A stretch of 51,082 nucleotides of DNA, taken from the NCBI GenBank assembly GCA_002862205.1, contig PKCN01000400.1, positions 1 to 51,082 on the forward strand. Reading direction: 5' to 3'. The position numbers were made by a program, and so were the translations under genes. Source of the stretch: Planctomycetaceae bacterium (GTDB lineage Bacteria; Planctomycetota; Planctomycetia; Pirellulales; Pirellulaceae). Shown here in pieces: positions 9,569-17,262 of the stretch (position 1 is its first letter; every line of letters begins with the position of its first letter). Below the pieces are notes generated by a model. The model did no database searches. It saw nothing but the letters and a program-made list of their open reading frames with translations, and was not told the origin of the DNA.

Positions 9569-9626
9569 ACCACTCAGATTGTTTACCACTCAGATTGTTT
9601 ACCACTCAGATTGTTTACCACTCAGA
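9569..9626. repeat. 16-bp tandem array upstream of EF-hand ATG
   Basis: Three perfect copies of accactcagattgttt followed by a 10-nt partial copy (accactcaga). The partial copy runs into AGAGG (9624-9628), which sits 7 nt before the ATG at 9636 and is the apparent ribosome binding site, so the array ends inside the translation start region. Confidence 0.95.
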
Positions 9627-9635
9627 GGCTGCACT

Positions 9636-10550
9636 ATGTGTCCATCCACTTATGCTCGAACTGGGCTTTCTGCGTTATCAGTGCTTTTTGCCGGCTCAAT
9701 ACTTCTGGTGGGGGTTGTTGTCGCACAGCCACCGCAACGGACACGAGGGAGTCAGGACGGACGCTCCCAAGGGCGGAGTCCCGAGTTGCTGTTGCGTTCT
9801 CTGCCGGTGCTGATTGCGTTGGATTCCAACTCGGATGGTGTGATCTCGAAGTCGGAAATCGAAAATGCGAGCAAATCCCTCCAGTCGCTCGACAAAAACA
9901 AGGATGGCCAGCTGACGAGTGACGAGATGCGTCCCGATTTCTCTGTGATTCGACGTCGTTCCAGCGATCCCAGTGGCTTGGGAGGGGGCGATGATGGCAG
10001 TTCTCGAGCTGGAGCTTCCGTGAAAGGTCGCGAAAATGAGATGGTGGCTCGATTCATGAAAATGGATGAAGACAAAGATGGCAAGTTGAGTTCAGGCGAA
10101 GTGCCTGAACGACTACGAGCTTTTTTCGGGAGAGCTGATCAAAATGAGGATGGATTTGCAACACGTGAAGAGCTGCTTGCCGCGGCATCGCGCGCGATGC
10201 GCACGAATGGAAAGAATGCACCGCCTATGCAGCGTGAGGCAGGTCAACGAGGGCGGCAGCGTGATTCCGAGCAGTTTTTTGCCCGTATGTTTGAACAGCG
10301 AGATGCTGATAAAGATGGCAAACTGAGTGCCGACGAAATGCCAGAGCAAATGGCAGGACGGCTGCAGCAGATTGATACTGATGCCGATGGCTTTGTTTCG
10401 CGAAAAGAGATGGAGGCAATGGTGTCCCGATTCGGGAGTCGTGGAGGTGGGCAGAAAAATCGGGCAGGAGGAAAATCCAGTTATGGTGCCGATGGTTCCA
10501 GTGGTGGACGCCCAGGTGGCGAAGTGCCACGCCGCCCCGAGGCCGAGTGA
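9636..10550 (+). CDS. secreted EF-hand calcium-binding protein
   Basis: 304 aa with a signal peptide (about 1-32: GLSALSVLFAGSILLVGVVVAQ). Six EF-hand calcium loops occur as three pairs: DSNSDGVISKSE (~62), DKNKDGQLTSDE (~86), DEDKDGKLSSGE (~145), DQNEDGFATREE (~168), DADKDGKLSADE (~224) and DTDADGFVSRKE (~248). Each has Asp at loop positions 1, 3 and 5, Gly at 6 and Glu at 12, so all should bind calcium. Linkers are Ser/Gly/Arg-rich, as is the C-terminal tail. I chose the ATG at 9636 because AGAGG lies 7 nt upstream and the signal peptide starts there; the open frame extends back to 9486 through repeat sequence. Function beyond calcium binding is unknown. Confidence 0.88.
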   Translation: MCPSTYARTGLSALSVLFAGSILLVGVVVAQPPQRTRGSQDGRSQGRSPELLLRSLPVLIALDSNSDGVISKSEIENASKSLQSLDKNKDGQLTSDEMRPDFSVIRRRSSDPSGLGGGDDGSSRAGASVKGRENEMVARFMKMDEDKDGKLSSGEVPERLRAFFGRADQNEDGFATREELLAAASRAMRTNGKNAPPMQREAGQRGRQRDSEQFFARMFEQRDADKDGKLSADEMPEQMAGRLQQIDTDADGFVSRKEMEAMVSRFGSRGGGQKNRAGGKSSYGADGSSGGRPGGEVPRRPEAE

Positions 10551-10583
10551 GAGCTTGTTGTGATCAACGACTCTCGGGTTTTT
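10549..10583 (+). terminator. intrinsic terminator of the EF-hand gene
   Basis: Interrupted stem GAGAG-ctt-GTTG / CAAC-ga-CTCTC with a tgat loop, followed by ggg and TTTTT (10579-10583). The left arm begins inside the TGA stop codon of the EF-hand gene, so the hairpin forms flush with the end of translation. It lies between convergent genes. Confidence 0.7.
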
Positions 10584-10696
10584 ATTCAGATGCGTGCGAA
10601 TTTCAACACGCATGGATTTAGTGCGTGAGCACAGCAGTCATGTCCCCATCAGGACAAGTTGCCAATGATGAAGGCTGTTGGCAAGTTATTGACAAA

Positions 10697-11659
10697 CTAC
10701 TCGCCCAACGGTTCGCTGAGGCTTGCGTTTGTCGATTCACTGATGCTTTGCGGCAGTGTGTTGAATGCGCCTTCGCTGCGGATCGGGATAGGCCGGCTGG
10801 ATACTGTTGATGAAGAGTCGGCTGCTTGTGGAGCAGCACCTTGCTTCTCAGACGCAGGGAATGTTGCATTCTTCGGTTTCAGAGTTTCTGGTGGCAGCAC
10901 TTCAGGAATCTGCTCGGTTTGCTCGCCAGCTTTTCCCGATTCACCTTTGTCGGGGCTAAGGTCGATTACTCTGGTCGGGGAACGATCAGTCTGGGTTTCA
11001 CTTTCAGACTCGCTGTTGCGTGAATCATTGCCGCCAAATTCCGGTGTTTCGGGGCCGCGGTCAAGGTTGGGATTGAGTGTCACTTCGAGTTGTTCAGACG
11101 CCCAGTCCCGCCAATCCGAACGGGTCTCAATCAGAATCAGATCTTGCAGTTGCGCGATCACATCCGGGCCACTCTCGCCTAGTCTACGTTTCAAACGGAC
11201 GAGATTGCCCAGGAAGTGTGGCTCAGTAGGATCAATTTCAACGGCTTGGCTGTACAGTTCAAGTGCTTGGGATTTCCGCCCTGCTGTCTCAAGTGCCAGT
11301 CCCAGATTGTAGTAAACCGCGGGATCTGACGGCATCAATTCCATCGCGCGTTCAAATGACAGAACGGATTGATAAAGCTTGCCATCGTCAAATTGCAGTA
11401 GTCCAAGGTTGTTGTGAGCTGGGCCATACTCGGGATCAGCGTCGATCGCTGACAGCAGCTTTTCCAGTGCGTAGTCTCGTTTACCGTTCTCCAATGCGTT
11501 GACGCCAGCCAAGGTCAATCGTTGAGCCTTGACAGGATTTCGGCTTGACTCAATTCGGATGAGTGAACCTTCGTGGTCATTGAATGTCGCGCAACCAACC
11601 GTTCCCACCAGCAGCAATGCGGTGGCGAATGCTGAACAGGGGATGCATCTTGCCCTCAT
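10697..11659 (-). CDS. TPR lipoprotein closing the type II secretion operon
   Basis: 320 aa. The N-terminus is a lipoprotein signal with lipobox ALLLVGTVGC (lipidated Cys about residue 24). Residues 60-175 hold at least three TPR-like repeats (GPAHNNLGLLQFDDGKLYQSVLSFERA; PAVYYNLGLALETAGRKSQALELYSQAVEIDP). The C-terminal 120 residues are acidic, Ser/Pro-rich and probably disordered. I chose ATG 11659 because the signal peptide starts there; a GTG at 11761 would overlap gspM. It is the last gene of the minus-strand secretion operon, 91 bp after the gspM stop. A pilotin- or PilF-like role in secretin assembly is a reasonable inference from position and TPR content, not shown by sequence. Confidence 0.75.
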   Translation of the reverse strand: MRARCIPCSAFATALLLVGTVGCATFNDHEGSLIRIESSRNPVKAQRLTLAGVNALENGKRDYALEKLLSAIDADPEYGPAHNNLGLLQFDDGKLYQSVLSFERAMELMPSDPAVYYNLGLALETAGRKSQALELYSQAVEIDPTEPHFLGNLVRLKRRLGESGPDVIAQLQDLILIETRSDWRDWASEQLEVTLNPNLDRGPETPEFGGNDSRNSESESETQTDRSPTRVIDLSPDKGESGKAGEQTEQIPEVLPPETLKPKNATFPASEKQGAAPQAADSSSTVSSRPIPIRSEGAFNTLPQSISESTNASLSEPLGE

Positions 11660-11750
11660 CCGTGAATTGCCCGAAGAATGTGACGACGGAAAGCCGTTGC
11701 TTCTGGATTGTTCCCACCTGAATTTGAATCGCGACGGGTGGGAGGTGTAA

Positions 11751-12290
11751 TTACCTGGCACTTTTCGGGGAAAAGATCATTTGGGTCAATACCAAAGTCG
11801 CCTTCCATGATTCAGCACGGCTTCCTTGAGATCCATTTCGCGGCTCAGTGAGCGTTAAATCTCGTACCAAGGTCCCTGTCTCTTCATCCCTCAGGTTTTC
11901 GCAGAATGCGACGATTTGGGACAAGCTTGCCGGAGCGAGATCAATTGTCGTGGCTCGAAGTTCAAAATCTGAGCGATCGATGCGTTGAGGGGCAATGGGT
12001 TCCTCACGCAGTAAACTCGATTCAGGTAATCCGGCAGCCGTTCTTGCCTCAGCAATGCGATTGGTAATCTCAGCGGGCGACTCAAGCCGCAGAGCGGCGA
12101 CTTTGGGAATCGTCTTCAAGCGATTGATATCATTTAACATCGCTTGAATCTCGCCCAAATCATGCACTGATTGCTCCAAGCGTTTCTGCTTTGCTTTCGT
12201 TTCCATGAAGCCAATTGCCGCATAAATACCCATGACCACAAGGGCGATGGAAATCAATCGGCGTTGGCGTGTGGCATTCACTCTTGTCAT
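11751..12290 (-). CDS. gspM: GspM-like type II secretion protein
   Basis: 179 aa with one N-terminal membrane anchor (LISIALVVMGIYAAIGFME, ~11-29), a short coiled-coil-prone helix (KAKQKRLEQSVHDLGEIQAMLNDI, ~32-55) and a ferredoxin-like periplasmic region, ending in a family-like strand (WKATLVLTQMIFSP). GspM partners with GspL on the inner-membrane platform. Sequence similarity in this family is low, so the call rests mainly on architecture and on position directly after gspL, with ATGA overlap at 12287-12290. Confidence 0.7.
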   Translation of the reverse strand: MTRVNATRQRRLISIALVVMGIYAAIGFMETKAKQKRLEQSVHDLGEIQAMLNDINRLKTIPKVAALRLESPAEITNRIAEARTAAGLPESSLLREEPIAPQRIDRSDFELRATTIDLAPASLSQIVAFCENLRDEETGTLVRDLTLTEPRNGSQGSRAESWKATLVLTQMIFSPKSAR

Positions 12291-13762
12291 CTCGAGGCGA
12301 ACTCCCGTGCATGGTTGTGGTGTCGCGAGTTGTCGGGATCGCTATTCCAATCAGACGCCTTCGGTGTATGAAGTGATTGTGGCCTCTCTTGGTTTTCGAC
12401 AGGATTCGATTGTGTCTGTGGTGACCTGTTGGTGCCTGCTGAATCTCTCTCTTGCCACTGGGCTTGAATTATGGAATCGAAAGTTTTTGCGTCTTTTTGA
12501 GTGGTTACCGGTGGTGAAACATCGAACCCGGCTTGCGACAGTGCTTCAGCGATAGCACCAGCATCAACGGTGCGTTGAACCTGAAACGTAAGATCCAGCT
12601 TTCCGTTTCGGATATCAATCGAATTGATTCGAACACGAATGTTTGTCGGAAGTGAAGCAAGCAGCGCGCCCATGACTTCTGCTGCTGAGCCAGGTGCTTC
12701 GATCTGCTTGGACGCATTTCTTGACCCCATGATTCGAGAGTGTTCACTGCGAACTCGGCGTAACAGAGAAGAAGGGACACGTGTGTCAGGGAATGATTTT
12801 TTGAAGGCAGTCGCTTGGGCTCCCAATGTGTCTGATATTCGCTCTTCGATTCTTGTCGAACGCCACCAACTGCCAGCGATGATCAAGCAGAGCAAGGTGG
12901 CAACAGCAAAACCCAACCACGACAGTTGCCGGCTGATGGGACGCAGTGGATCTTCGGATGCAAGTTTATCGCGTCGCAGGTTGAAGTGGATGGAAGTGGG
13001 TTTGCAGATGGCAGCGTTGGCACCATGGATTTGGTGAGTTAGCAACGCAGTTGATTCATGCTTTGCCGTTCCTGCATTCTCACGAACCAATGCGATTTGG
13101 GATTCTGTGCCGCCAACGACAAGTATCTCATCGGATTCCGGGATTTCCAGAAACTTGTGCCGCTTCAGACTTGCTGCATCAAGCTTCGAATACTTCCATG
13201 ACAGAATCCGATCATCGTCAAGCGTGATCATGTCTGCGTGACCAGCATGGCATAGAATGATATTACTAATGCCTGACAGCGAGTTGTTTTCATGAATGGA
13301 AGTGACAGCCAGTGCAACACTCGGAATGATGTTGGTGACCGGAATGCCTTCGGTCTCCAATTTGTCTGCAAGTGGTTTCCAGTCGTTCACTTCAACCGCA
13401 ACAGCCGACACTGACTTTCTGGTTGACGACGGCTCGTTTTTCGCTGGTAAGGGCAGCGTTGCAAAGTCGGCCGACATTGACTCCGCGTCGATGGGAAGAT
13501 GATTTTCGAGTTCGTATATCAGCGTGGTTCGGTCACGGATATCAAAGTCGGGCTCAAGATCAAGCAGTGAGAAAAAACAGGAGTTGGATGCAGGAGCAAT
13601 GATGCAGCCTGCGTTCGCACCTTTTGAGTTTGCGAGCAGTTCATTGACGGTCGCAACAAGTGTGTCAATCCCGGATGTCTTCGCAAGCGAACGGGTTTCA
13701 TTGGCAAAGACAATGCACCACTCATCTTCACCTTCGACAATGAGGCAGCCACGAGCGCTCAT
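12287..13762 (-). CDS. gspL: GspL-like type II secretion platform protein (PilM+PilN fusion type)
   Basis: 491 aa. The N-terminal ~280 residues have an actin-like/PilM-type cytoplasmic fold typical of GspL (DIRDRTTLIYELENHLPIDAESM; SGISNIILCHAGHADMITLDDDRIL). One membrane segment follows (LSWLGFAVATLLCLIIAGSWW, ~288-308), then a periplasmic PilN-like domain (MGALLASLPTNIRVRINSIDIRNGKLDLTF). GspL links the GspE ATPase to the inner-membrane platform. It overlaps gspC at its start and gspM at its end by ATGA, which indicates translational coupling. The C-terminal 45 residues are polar and look disordered. Confidence 0.82.
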   Translation of the reverse strand: MSARGCLIVEGEDEWCIVFANETRSLAKTSGIDTLVATVNELLANSKGANAGCIIAPASNSCFFSLLDLEPDFDIRDRTTLIYELENHLPIDAESMSADFATLPLPAKNEPSSTRKSVSAVAVEVNDWKPLADKLETEGIPVTNIIPSVALAVTSIHENNSLSGISNIILCHAGHADMITLDDDRILSWKYSKLDAASLKRHKFLEIPESDEILVVGGTESQIALVRENAGTAKHESTALLTHQIHGANAAICKPTSIHFNLRRDKLASEDPLRPISRQLSWLGFAVATLLCLIIAGSWWRSTRIEERISDTLGAQATAFKKSFPDTRVPSSLLRRVRSEHSRIMGSRNASKQIEAPGSAAEVMGALLASLPTNIRVRINSIDIRNGKLDLTFQVQRTVDAGAIAEALSQAGFDVSPPVTTQKDAKTFDSIIQAQWQERDSAGTNRSPQTQSNPVENQERPQSLHTPKASDWNSDPDNSRHHNHAREFASR

Positions 13763-14379
13763 TTTAAACTCCGCTTTCGATTGTTGTTGCGATTCCCGCC
13801 CGGACCTTTGTTCTTCTTCTGTTTGCGTTGAAGCATCAAGACTGTCGATTTGCCGCGGTAGGTGAGCGTTACCTGTTCGGATTTGATGCTCGCGATTGCA
13901 ACTCCGTCGGGATCGACTTGCAGGATGTCACCGACTCCTTTGACATCAAATTGACCGTTGGCATCAGCGATAATGGCGAGGCTGTTATTGGACTCGATGA
14001 TCGTTCCCACTAAAGTCAAGTTGAGTTTGGGCTCGGGCTTGGGGCGTGGAACTGCGGGAGCAACAGGTTTTGTTGAAACGGGCGGTGCTGGTTCAGGATC
14101 GTACAGGGGTGCACGCAGTTGCCGCTGTGTCATTGCCGCAGTGATTTTCAAATCAGTTTTCTCGGTAGTGTTTGAGTCTGTCGTTGGACCGGATTGCACT
14201 TCGGGTAGGACGGGCTTGGATTCGCTGATGGCTGAAACTGACCAGTAAATGACAGCAGCAGAAAATACCAGCAAGCAGGCTGTTGCAAACGTCAGGTACT
14301 GTCGTTGTCGTTGCAGTTCCATTTGGGAATTGGACTCGCTAGAGAGAAAAACGTTGTTTCTGTGCGACGCCGTCTGCAT
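13759..14379 (-). CDS. gspC: GspC-like type II secretion protein (HR domain)
   Basis: A short cytoplasmic tail, one membrane anchor (YLTFATACLLVFSAAVIYWSV), a Pro-rich linker (APPVSTKPVAPAVPRPKPEPK) and a small beta domain resembling the HR/PilP domain (LNLTLVGTIIESNNSLAIIA; VGDILQVDPDGVAIASI; VTLTYRGKSTVLML). The HR domain connects the platform to the secretin. There is no PDZ domain; the chain ends in a basic tail (KQKKNKGPGGNRNNNRKR). Start is uncertain: GTG/ATG at 14382/14379 overlap gspK by about 40 nt, while ATG 14322 (MELQRQRQYLTF) lies just after the gspK stop. None has a good SD. Confidence 0.72.
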   Translation of the reverse strand: MQTASHRNNVFLSSESNSQMELQRQRQYLTFATACLLVFSAAVIYWSVSAISESKPVLPEVQSGPTTDSNTTEKTDLKITAAMTQRQLRAPLYDPEPAPPVSTKPVAPAVPRPKPEPKLNLTLVGTIIESNNSLAIIADANGQFDVKGVGDILQVDPDGVAIASIKSEQVTLTYRGKSTVLMLQRKQKKNKGPGGNRNNNRKRSLK

Positions 14380-15343
14380 CACGTTTCATCACGGTGAATG
14401 TTCGGAGCGACGGACCGGTCTTTGATTGAGCATCAATCCAGATCGAAAAGTTTGTGCTGGTTTCAGACAAAATCGCCTGCAGTTGACGTTGTTCCTGCTG
14501 GTTGGAAACTTCACTTTGTAGCAGTATCGGGAGCGTTGCTGTGGGGTTGTCCCGGTATCGTTGCAGAATTCGTCGAGCTCTTCCATCCTGAACCACAACG
14601 CTGGTCAATGCGAGAATCGCGTTGTCGGATGCTCGGCGGAGGTTGAGTTGTCCGCTCCCCCAGCAGGTCAGGTTTGTCGTCATTGCTTGCAGTGCCGCCT
14701 GATCGCTCGTTGTTCTATTCACCGTAGCCAAGTCAAAAACCTCTCCCCAACTGCGAAATGCATCAGGTAAATCCTGTTCGATTTCCTGATCCACGTCATC
14801 GTTGATGGATGCCCGTCTTTTTTCACGGGCAATTTGCCCAGGTCTGACTGCAGGATTCAGGCGAGTCGCAAATTGTGCATTGGAACCAGCAATCTGGTTA
14901 ATTCCTTCTTCTGTTTTCTTTTGACCTGCGTAATGGTAGAGCGTGTTCAGTGGCAGTTTGGCATCTTCGTCTGCAAGCAACAGATCAAAGGTCACTTCGC
15001 CGAGGGCGAACTTCATTCGGATCACTGGTGGCGGTGGCGTCTTGGCAGGCGAGAGATTGGCTTGTTCTTCGCGCTGCTCAAAAATTCGATCAGCATTTGT
15101 CAGGAATACTTTTTGCAGCGTCACTGTTCCCCAGCGTTGTTGCAGCATTCGTTCTTCATCCGCAGCCCGTAGCCCCATTTTCAGGCTTTGGCGTGCAAGC
15201 ATGCTGAGGCAAGTGATGACGAGAATCGAAACTGCGATGACTGTCATCAGGACGTAGCCGGATGCTGGTCTGCGTTGGGGCAGACGACATCGCTTCGATG
15301 AACCTATGTGCGAGCCATATGGTCGCCGGCGTTCAGCTTTCAT
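14339..15343 (-). CDS. gspK: GspK-like minor pseudopilin
   Basis: 334 aa, the length class of GspK. A long positively charged leader is followed by SGYVLMTVIAVSILVITCLSMLARQSLKMG (~28-57), a prepilin-like hydrophobic helix that lacks Glu at position +5, as is usual for GspK. The remainder is a globular helical domain (LPLNTLYHYAG; LNPAVRPGQIAREK). GspK caps the pseudopilus tip with GspI and GspJ. The gene overlaps gspJ by 11 nt and precedes gspC. Confidence 0.82.
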   Translation of the reverse strand: MKAERRRPYGSHIGSSKRCRLPQRRPASGYVLMTVIAVSILVITCLSMLARQSLKMGLRAADEERMLQQRWGTVTLQKVFLTNADRIFEQREEQANLSPAKTPPPPVIRMKFALGEVTFDLLLADEDAKLPLNTLYHYAGQKKTEEGINQIAGSNAQFATRLNPAVRPGQIAREKRRASINDDVDQEIEQDLPDAFRSWGEVFDLATVNRTTSDQAALQAMTTNLTCWGSGQLNLRRASDNAILALTSVVVQDGRARRILQRYRDNPTATLPILLQSEVSNQQEQRQLQAILSETSTNFSIWIDAQSKTGPSLRTFTVMKRDADGVAQKQRFSL

Positions 15344-15884
15344 GGTGATGGATCACCTCTTTCCAAATGATCGTGCCATCATCATTGCGGATGGTCACTC
15401 GAAAAGACTCTGGGATTTCTGGTAGTCCCCCAGTCTCAGCCAGTGGCAATGTGTCTTCGTCACGTTCGGTGAAAGCCAATGGGTCGATTGATAGGGCACC
15501 AAAGCCGATCCACAGTGGTTCCCATTTGTTACCATCAATCGTTCTGGCCAACAGACGCTTGCCGTTCACTTTGCGAAGAGCATATTGGACACGCCCTGCA
15601 CGCAGTGAAATGGCGCGGCCTGAAGGTTCGCGGGATAGAAAACCATGGAGCGTTACTCCATTGGCGTCGACTTGCATGCCCCTCGCATTTATAAAGTCCA
15701 TTCGTAATTGTCTGGTCAATGCAGCAGGGGAAGATTGCCGCGATTCGTCACGCTGCAGTTGTTGTGTCTGCTTCAGGGTCGACCAGACGATTCCAAGAAT
15801 GGCTGTCATCATCATTGACGTGAGAAGGGCCGAAACGACCAGCTCAATCAGAGTAAATCCGGTGTGCTGTTGGCGGTGCCTCAT
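15333..15884 (-). CDS. gspJ: GspJ-like minor pseudopilin
   Basis: 183 aa. Type IV prepilin signal HTG-FTLIELVVSALLTSMMMTAILGIVW: cleavage after Gly9, Glu at +5, short six-to-nine-residue leader rich in basic residues. The C-terminal part is a beta-rich globular domain as in GspJ. The ATG overlaps the gspI stop as ATGA (15881-15884). Part of the tip complex with GspI and GspK. Confidence 0.82.
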   Translation of the reverse strand: MRHRQQHTGFTLIELVVSALLTSMMMTAILGIVWSTLKQTQQLQRDESRQSSPAALTRQLRMDFINARGMQVDANGVTLHGFLSREPSGRAISLRAGRVQYALRKVNGKRLLARTIDGNKWEPLWIGFGALSIDPLAFTERDEDTLPLAETGGLPEIPESFRVTIRNDDGTIIWKEVIHHHES

Positions 15885-16348
15885 GGCTCAAGTGCCTTCA
15901 CCACACGCGTTGATGCAAGCAGGTTCAGTTGGGAGTCAGCCTGCCGCTGAATGATCTGCAACTGAATGATAAGCACTGGGATTTGGGCGAGCGTTGTTTC
16001 CGCAGTTACGCGTGTTCGCCAAGTCCAATTTGGATGTTCAGGGATCGTTCCTGTTGCAAACGGCGGAATTCCGCTACGACTTGCTGACATGCGGTTGAGT
16101 AAGTCATCTGAAATTTGCAATGCGGCAATTTTGGATCGAGCTTGCCGGATCTGTTTTTGATGGGCCGAGAATGCCAGTAAGGATGCTACGACAACGGTTG
16201 CCATCAGGGTTAAGCCAACGACCACCTCGATGAGGGTAAAAGCACGACTGTGGTGAGAGTGCAATGATTTATGGTCCGAGGATTTAAGGTCCGCGGATTC
16301 AGCGTCCGAGGATTTAGAGTGCGAGGATTTAGAGTGCGAGAATCTCAT
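15881..16348 (-). CDS. gspI: GspI-like minor pseudopilin with repeat-encoded leader
   Basis: 155 aa. I chose ATG 16348 because GGAAGAGG lies 3 nt upstream, the best SD of the operon; the frame also opens at a GTG at 16393. The prepilin core is SRA-FTLIEVVVGLTLMATVVVASLLAF with cleavage after Ala36 rather than the usual Gly and Glu at +5. The leader is unusually long, 36 residues, and 30 of them are six pentapeptides (RFSHS, KSSHS, KSSDA, ESADL, KSSDH, KSLHS) encoded by a 15-bp tandem array. The mature part is a normal minor pseudopilin. Overlap with the gspH end is 20 nt and falls inside the array. Confidence 0.83.
   Translation of the reverse strand: MRFSHSKSSHSKSSDAESADLKSSDHKSLHSHHSRAFTLIEVVVGLTLMATVVVASLLAFSAHQKQIRQARSKIAALQISDDLLNRMSASRSGIPPFATGTIPEHPNWTWRTRVTAETTLAQIPVLIIQLQIIQRQADSQLNLLASTRVVKALEP
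16256..16345 (-). repeat. six-unit 15-bp array inside the gspI leader and across the gspH stop
   Basis: Six 15-bp units in the gspI frame, plus-strand forms agagtgcgagaatct, agagtgcgaggattt, agcgtccgaggattt, aaggtccgcggattc, atggtccgaggattt and agagtgcaatgattt. On the coding strand units start AAATCC or GAATCC and read KS/ES-xxx. The gspH stop codon (TAA, 16329-16331) lies at the first unit junction, and the following four junctions also contain a stop in the gspH frame (TAA, TGA, TAA, TAA). Divergence among units shows the array is not brand new. Confidence 0.95.
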
Positions 16349-16823
16349 TAACCTCTTCCGATTGGTTGGTTTGGATGATTTGGCCGCTTGCACCCAGAAC
16401 GATGATCCATCTGCTTTGGGATCCCCTGATCAGTTTGATTGCGTAGCTTGGTGAGATGCCGTAGCGGTTGTATCTGATGTCAAAATTGCTGGTTGCAACT
16501 GTCTGCTGGCGAAATTTCGTCTCACCGATACTGACTCCTTTTGGCAATTTGAATGAGCGAATTGACGACTTTGGTGACATACTGACTCGCAGTAGGTTGG
16601 CCAGTCTGGCAACCGAAGTGTTGACAGGTTGTCGTTGATGACTCGCTTGTCTTCTTGCAAGGGCGTCGGCGCGTCCGATGATCTCGGTTGCCTGTGTTAA
16701 TTGGTAATCACCGACTCTGCCGGCGAGAGAAGTGATCGCAATGGTGGACAGTATGCCAAGGATGACGAAGACGATGACAAGTTCCAGCAGCGTGAATCCT
16801 TGCCTCAATTTACCTTGGGCCAT
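16329..16823 (-). CDS. gspH: GspH-like pseudopilin
   Basis: 164 aa. Prepilin signal RQG-FTLLELVIVFVILGILSTIAITSL: cleavage after Gly9 with Glu at +5 and an eight- to nine-residue basic leader. Downstream is a variable beta-rich domain typical of GspH/FimT (NFDIRYNRYGISPSYAIKLI; RWIIVLGASGQI). I chose ATG 16823, which leaves a 14-nt overlap with gspG; a GTG at 16874 would give a longer leader. The last codons and stop lie in the 15-bp array that forms the gspI leader. Confidence 0.82.
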   Translation of the reverse strand: MAQGKLRQGFTLLELVIVFVILGILSTIAITSLAGRVGDYQLTQATEIIGRADALARRQASHQRQPVNTSVARLANLLRVSMSPKSSIRSFKLPKGVSIGETKFRQQTVATSNFDIRYNRYGISPSYAIKLIRGSQSRWIIVLGASGQIIQTNQSEEVNEILAL

Positions 16824-17262
16824 CTTCGCCACCCAGCGATTCACTGGTGTAATCACGATTTTCACCCTCGCCACCCTCTCGGCCGTCTGCTCCCAGGCAG
16901 ATCACCTCGTAGGGTTCAGAAGATCCGGGACTCACATATTCGTAAGCGTTTTTCCACGGGTCCAGCGGTGACTTGTTGAGGAATCCATCGGGCCATGAAT
17001 CCGTCGCAACTAACAGAACATCAATGCCTTCGTCGGTTGTCGGATAGCGGCTTTGGTCCGCATAAAACGTCTCGACCGCTTTGACGATATTCGCAATTTC
17101 TGCCTTGGCAGCGTTTTGCTTGGACGAAATCAGATAGCCTCGGGTTCGGACTGCGACCAGTCCTGCAAGCATCCCCAGAATTACCATTACCACGATCAAT
17201 TCCACCAGCGAGAAACCGCGGGGCTGATGTGTGCTTGATTTAGACGCTGGTTTACATGACAT
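16810..17262 (-). CDS. gspG: GspG major pseudopilin
   Basis: 150 aa, the standard size. Prepilin leader of about 15 residues ending in PRG, then FSLVELIVVMVILGMLAGLVAVRTRG with Glu at +5. The C-terminal region holds the GspG hallmark: RYPTTDEGIDVLL, then WPDGFLNKSPLDPWKNAYEYVSPG and an acidic loop DGREGGEGENRD that in GspG binds calcium. It polymerises into the pseudopilus that pushes substrates through the secretin. It overlaps gspF by 11 nt. Confidence 0.95.
   Translation of the reverse strand: MSCKPASKSSTHQPRGFSLVELIVVMVILGMLAGLVAVRTRGYLISSKQNAAKAEIANIVKAVETFYADQSRYPTTDEGIDVLLVATDSWPDGFLNKSPLDPWKNAYEYVSPGSSEPYEVICLGADGREGGEGENRDYTSESLGGEDGPR

Larger units (their letters stand above)
9178..9635. 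other. 458-bp gap with three tandem duplications
   Basis: I find no convincing gene between zwf and the EF-hand gene; the open frames here are short, mutually overlapping and have no recognisable protein character. What it does hold are three unrelated tandem duplications (9239-9266, 9443-9476, 9569-9626), annotated separately. The promoter of the EF-hand gene must lie here, but I cannot point to a clear -35/-10 pair. Confidence 0.6.

Noticed and set aside
10590-10613. Inverted repeat ATGCGTG/CACGCAT as terminator of the secretion operon
   Set aside because: The pairing is perfect, but the minus-strand continuation is not U-rich and the loop is long.
16256-16345. CRISPR-like array
   Set aside because: Units are contiguous 15-mers without spacers and lie inside coding sequence; no cas genes in the window.
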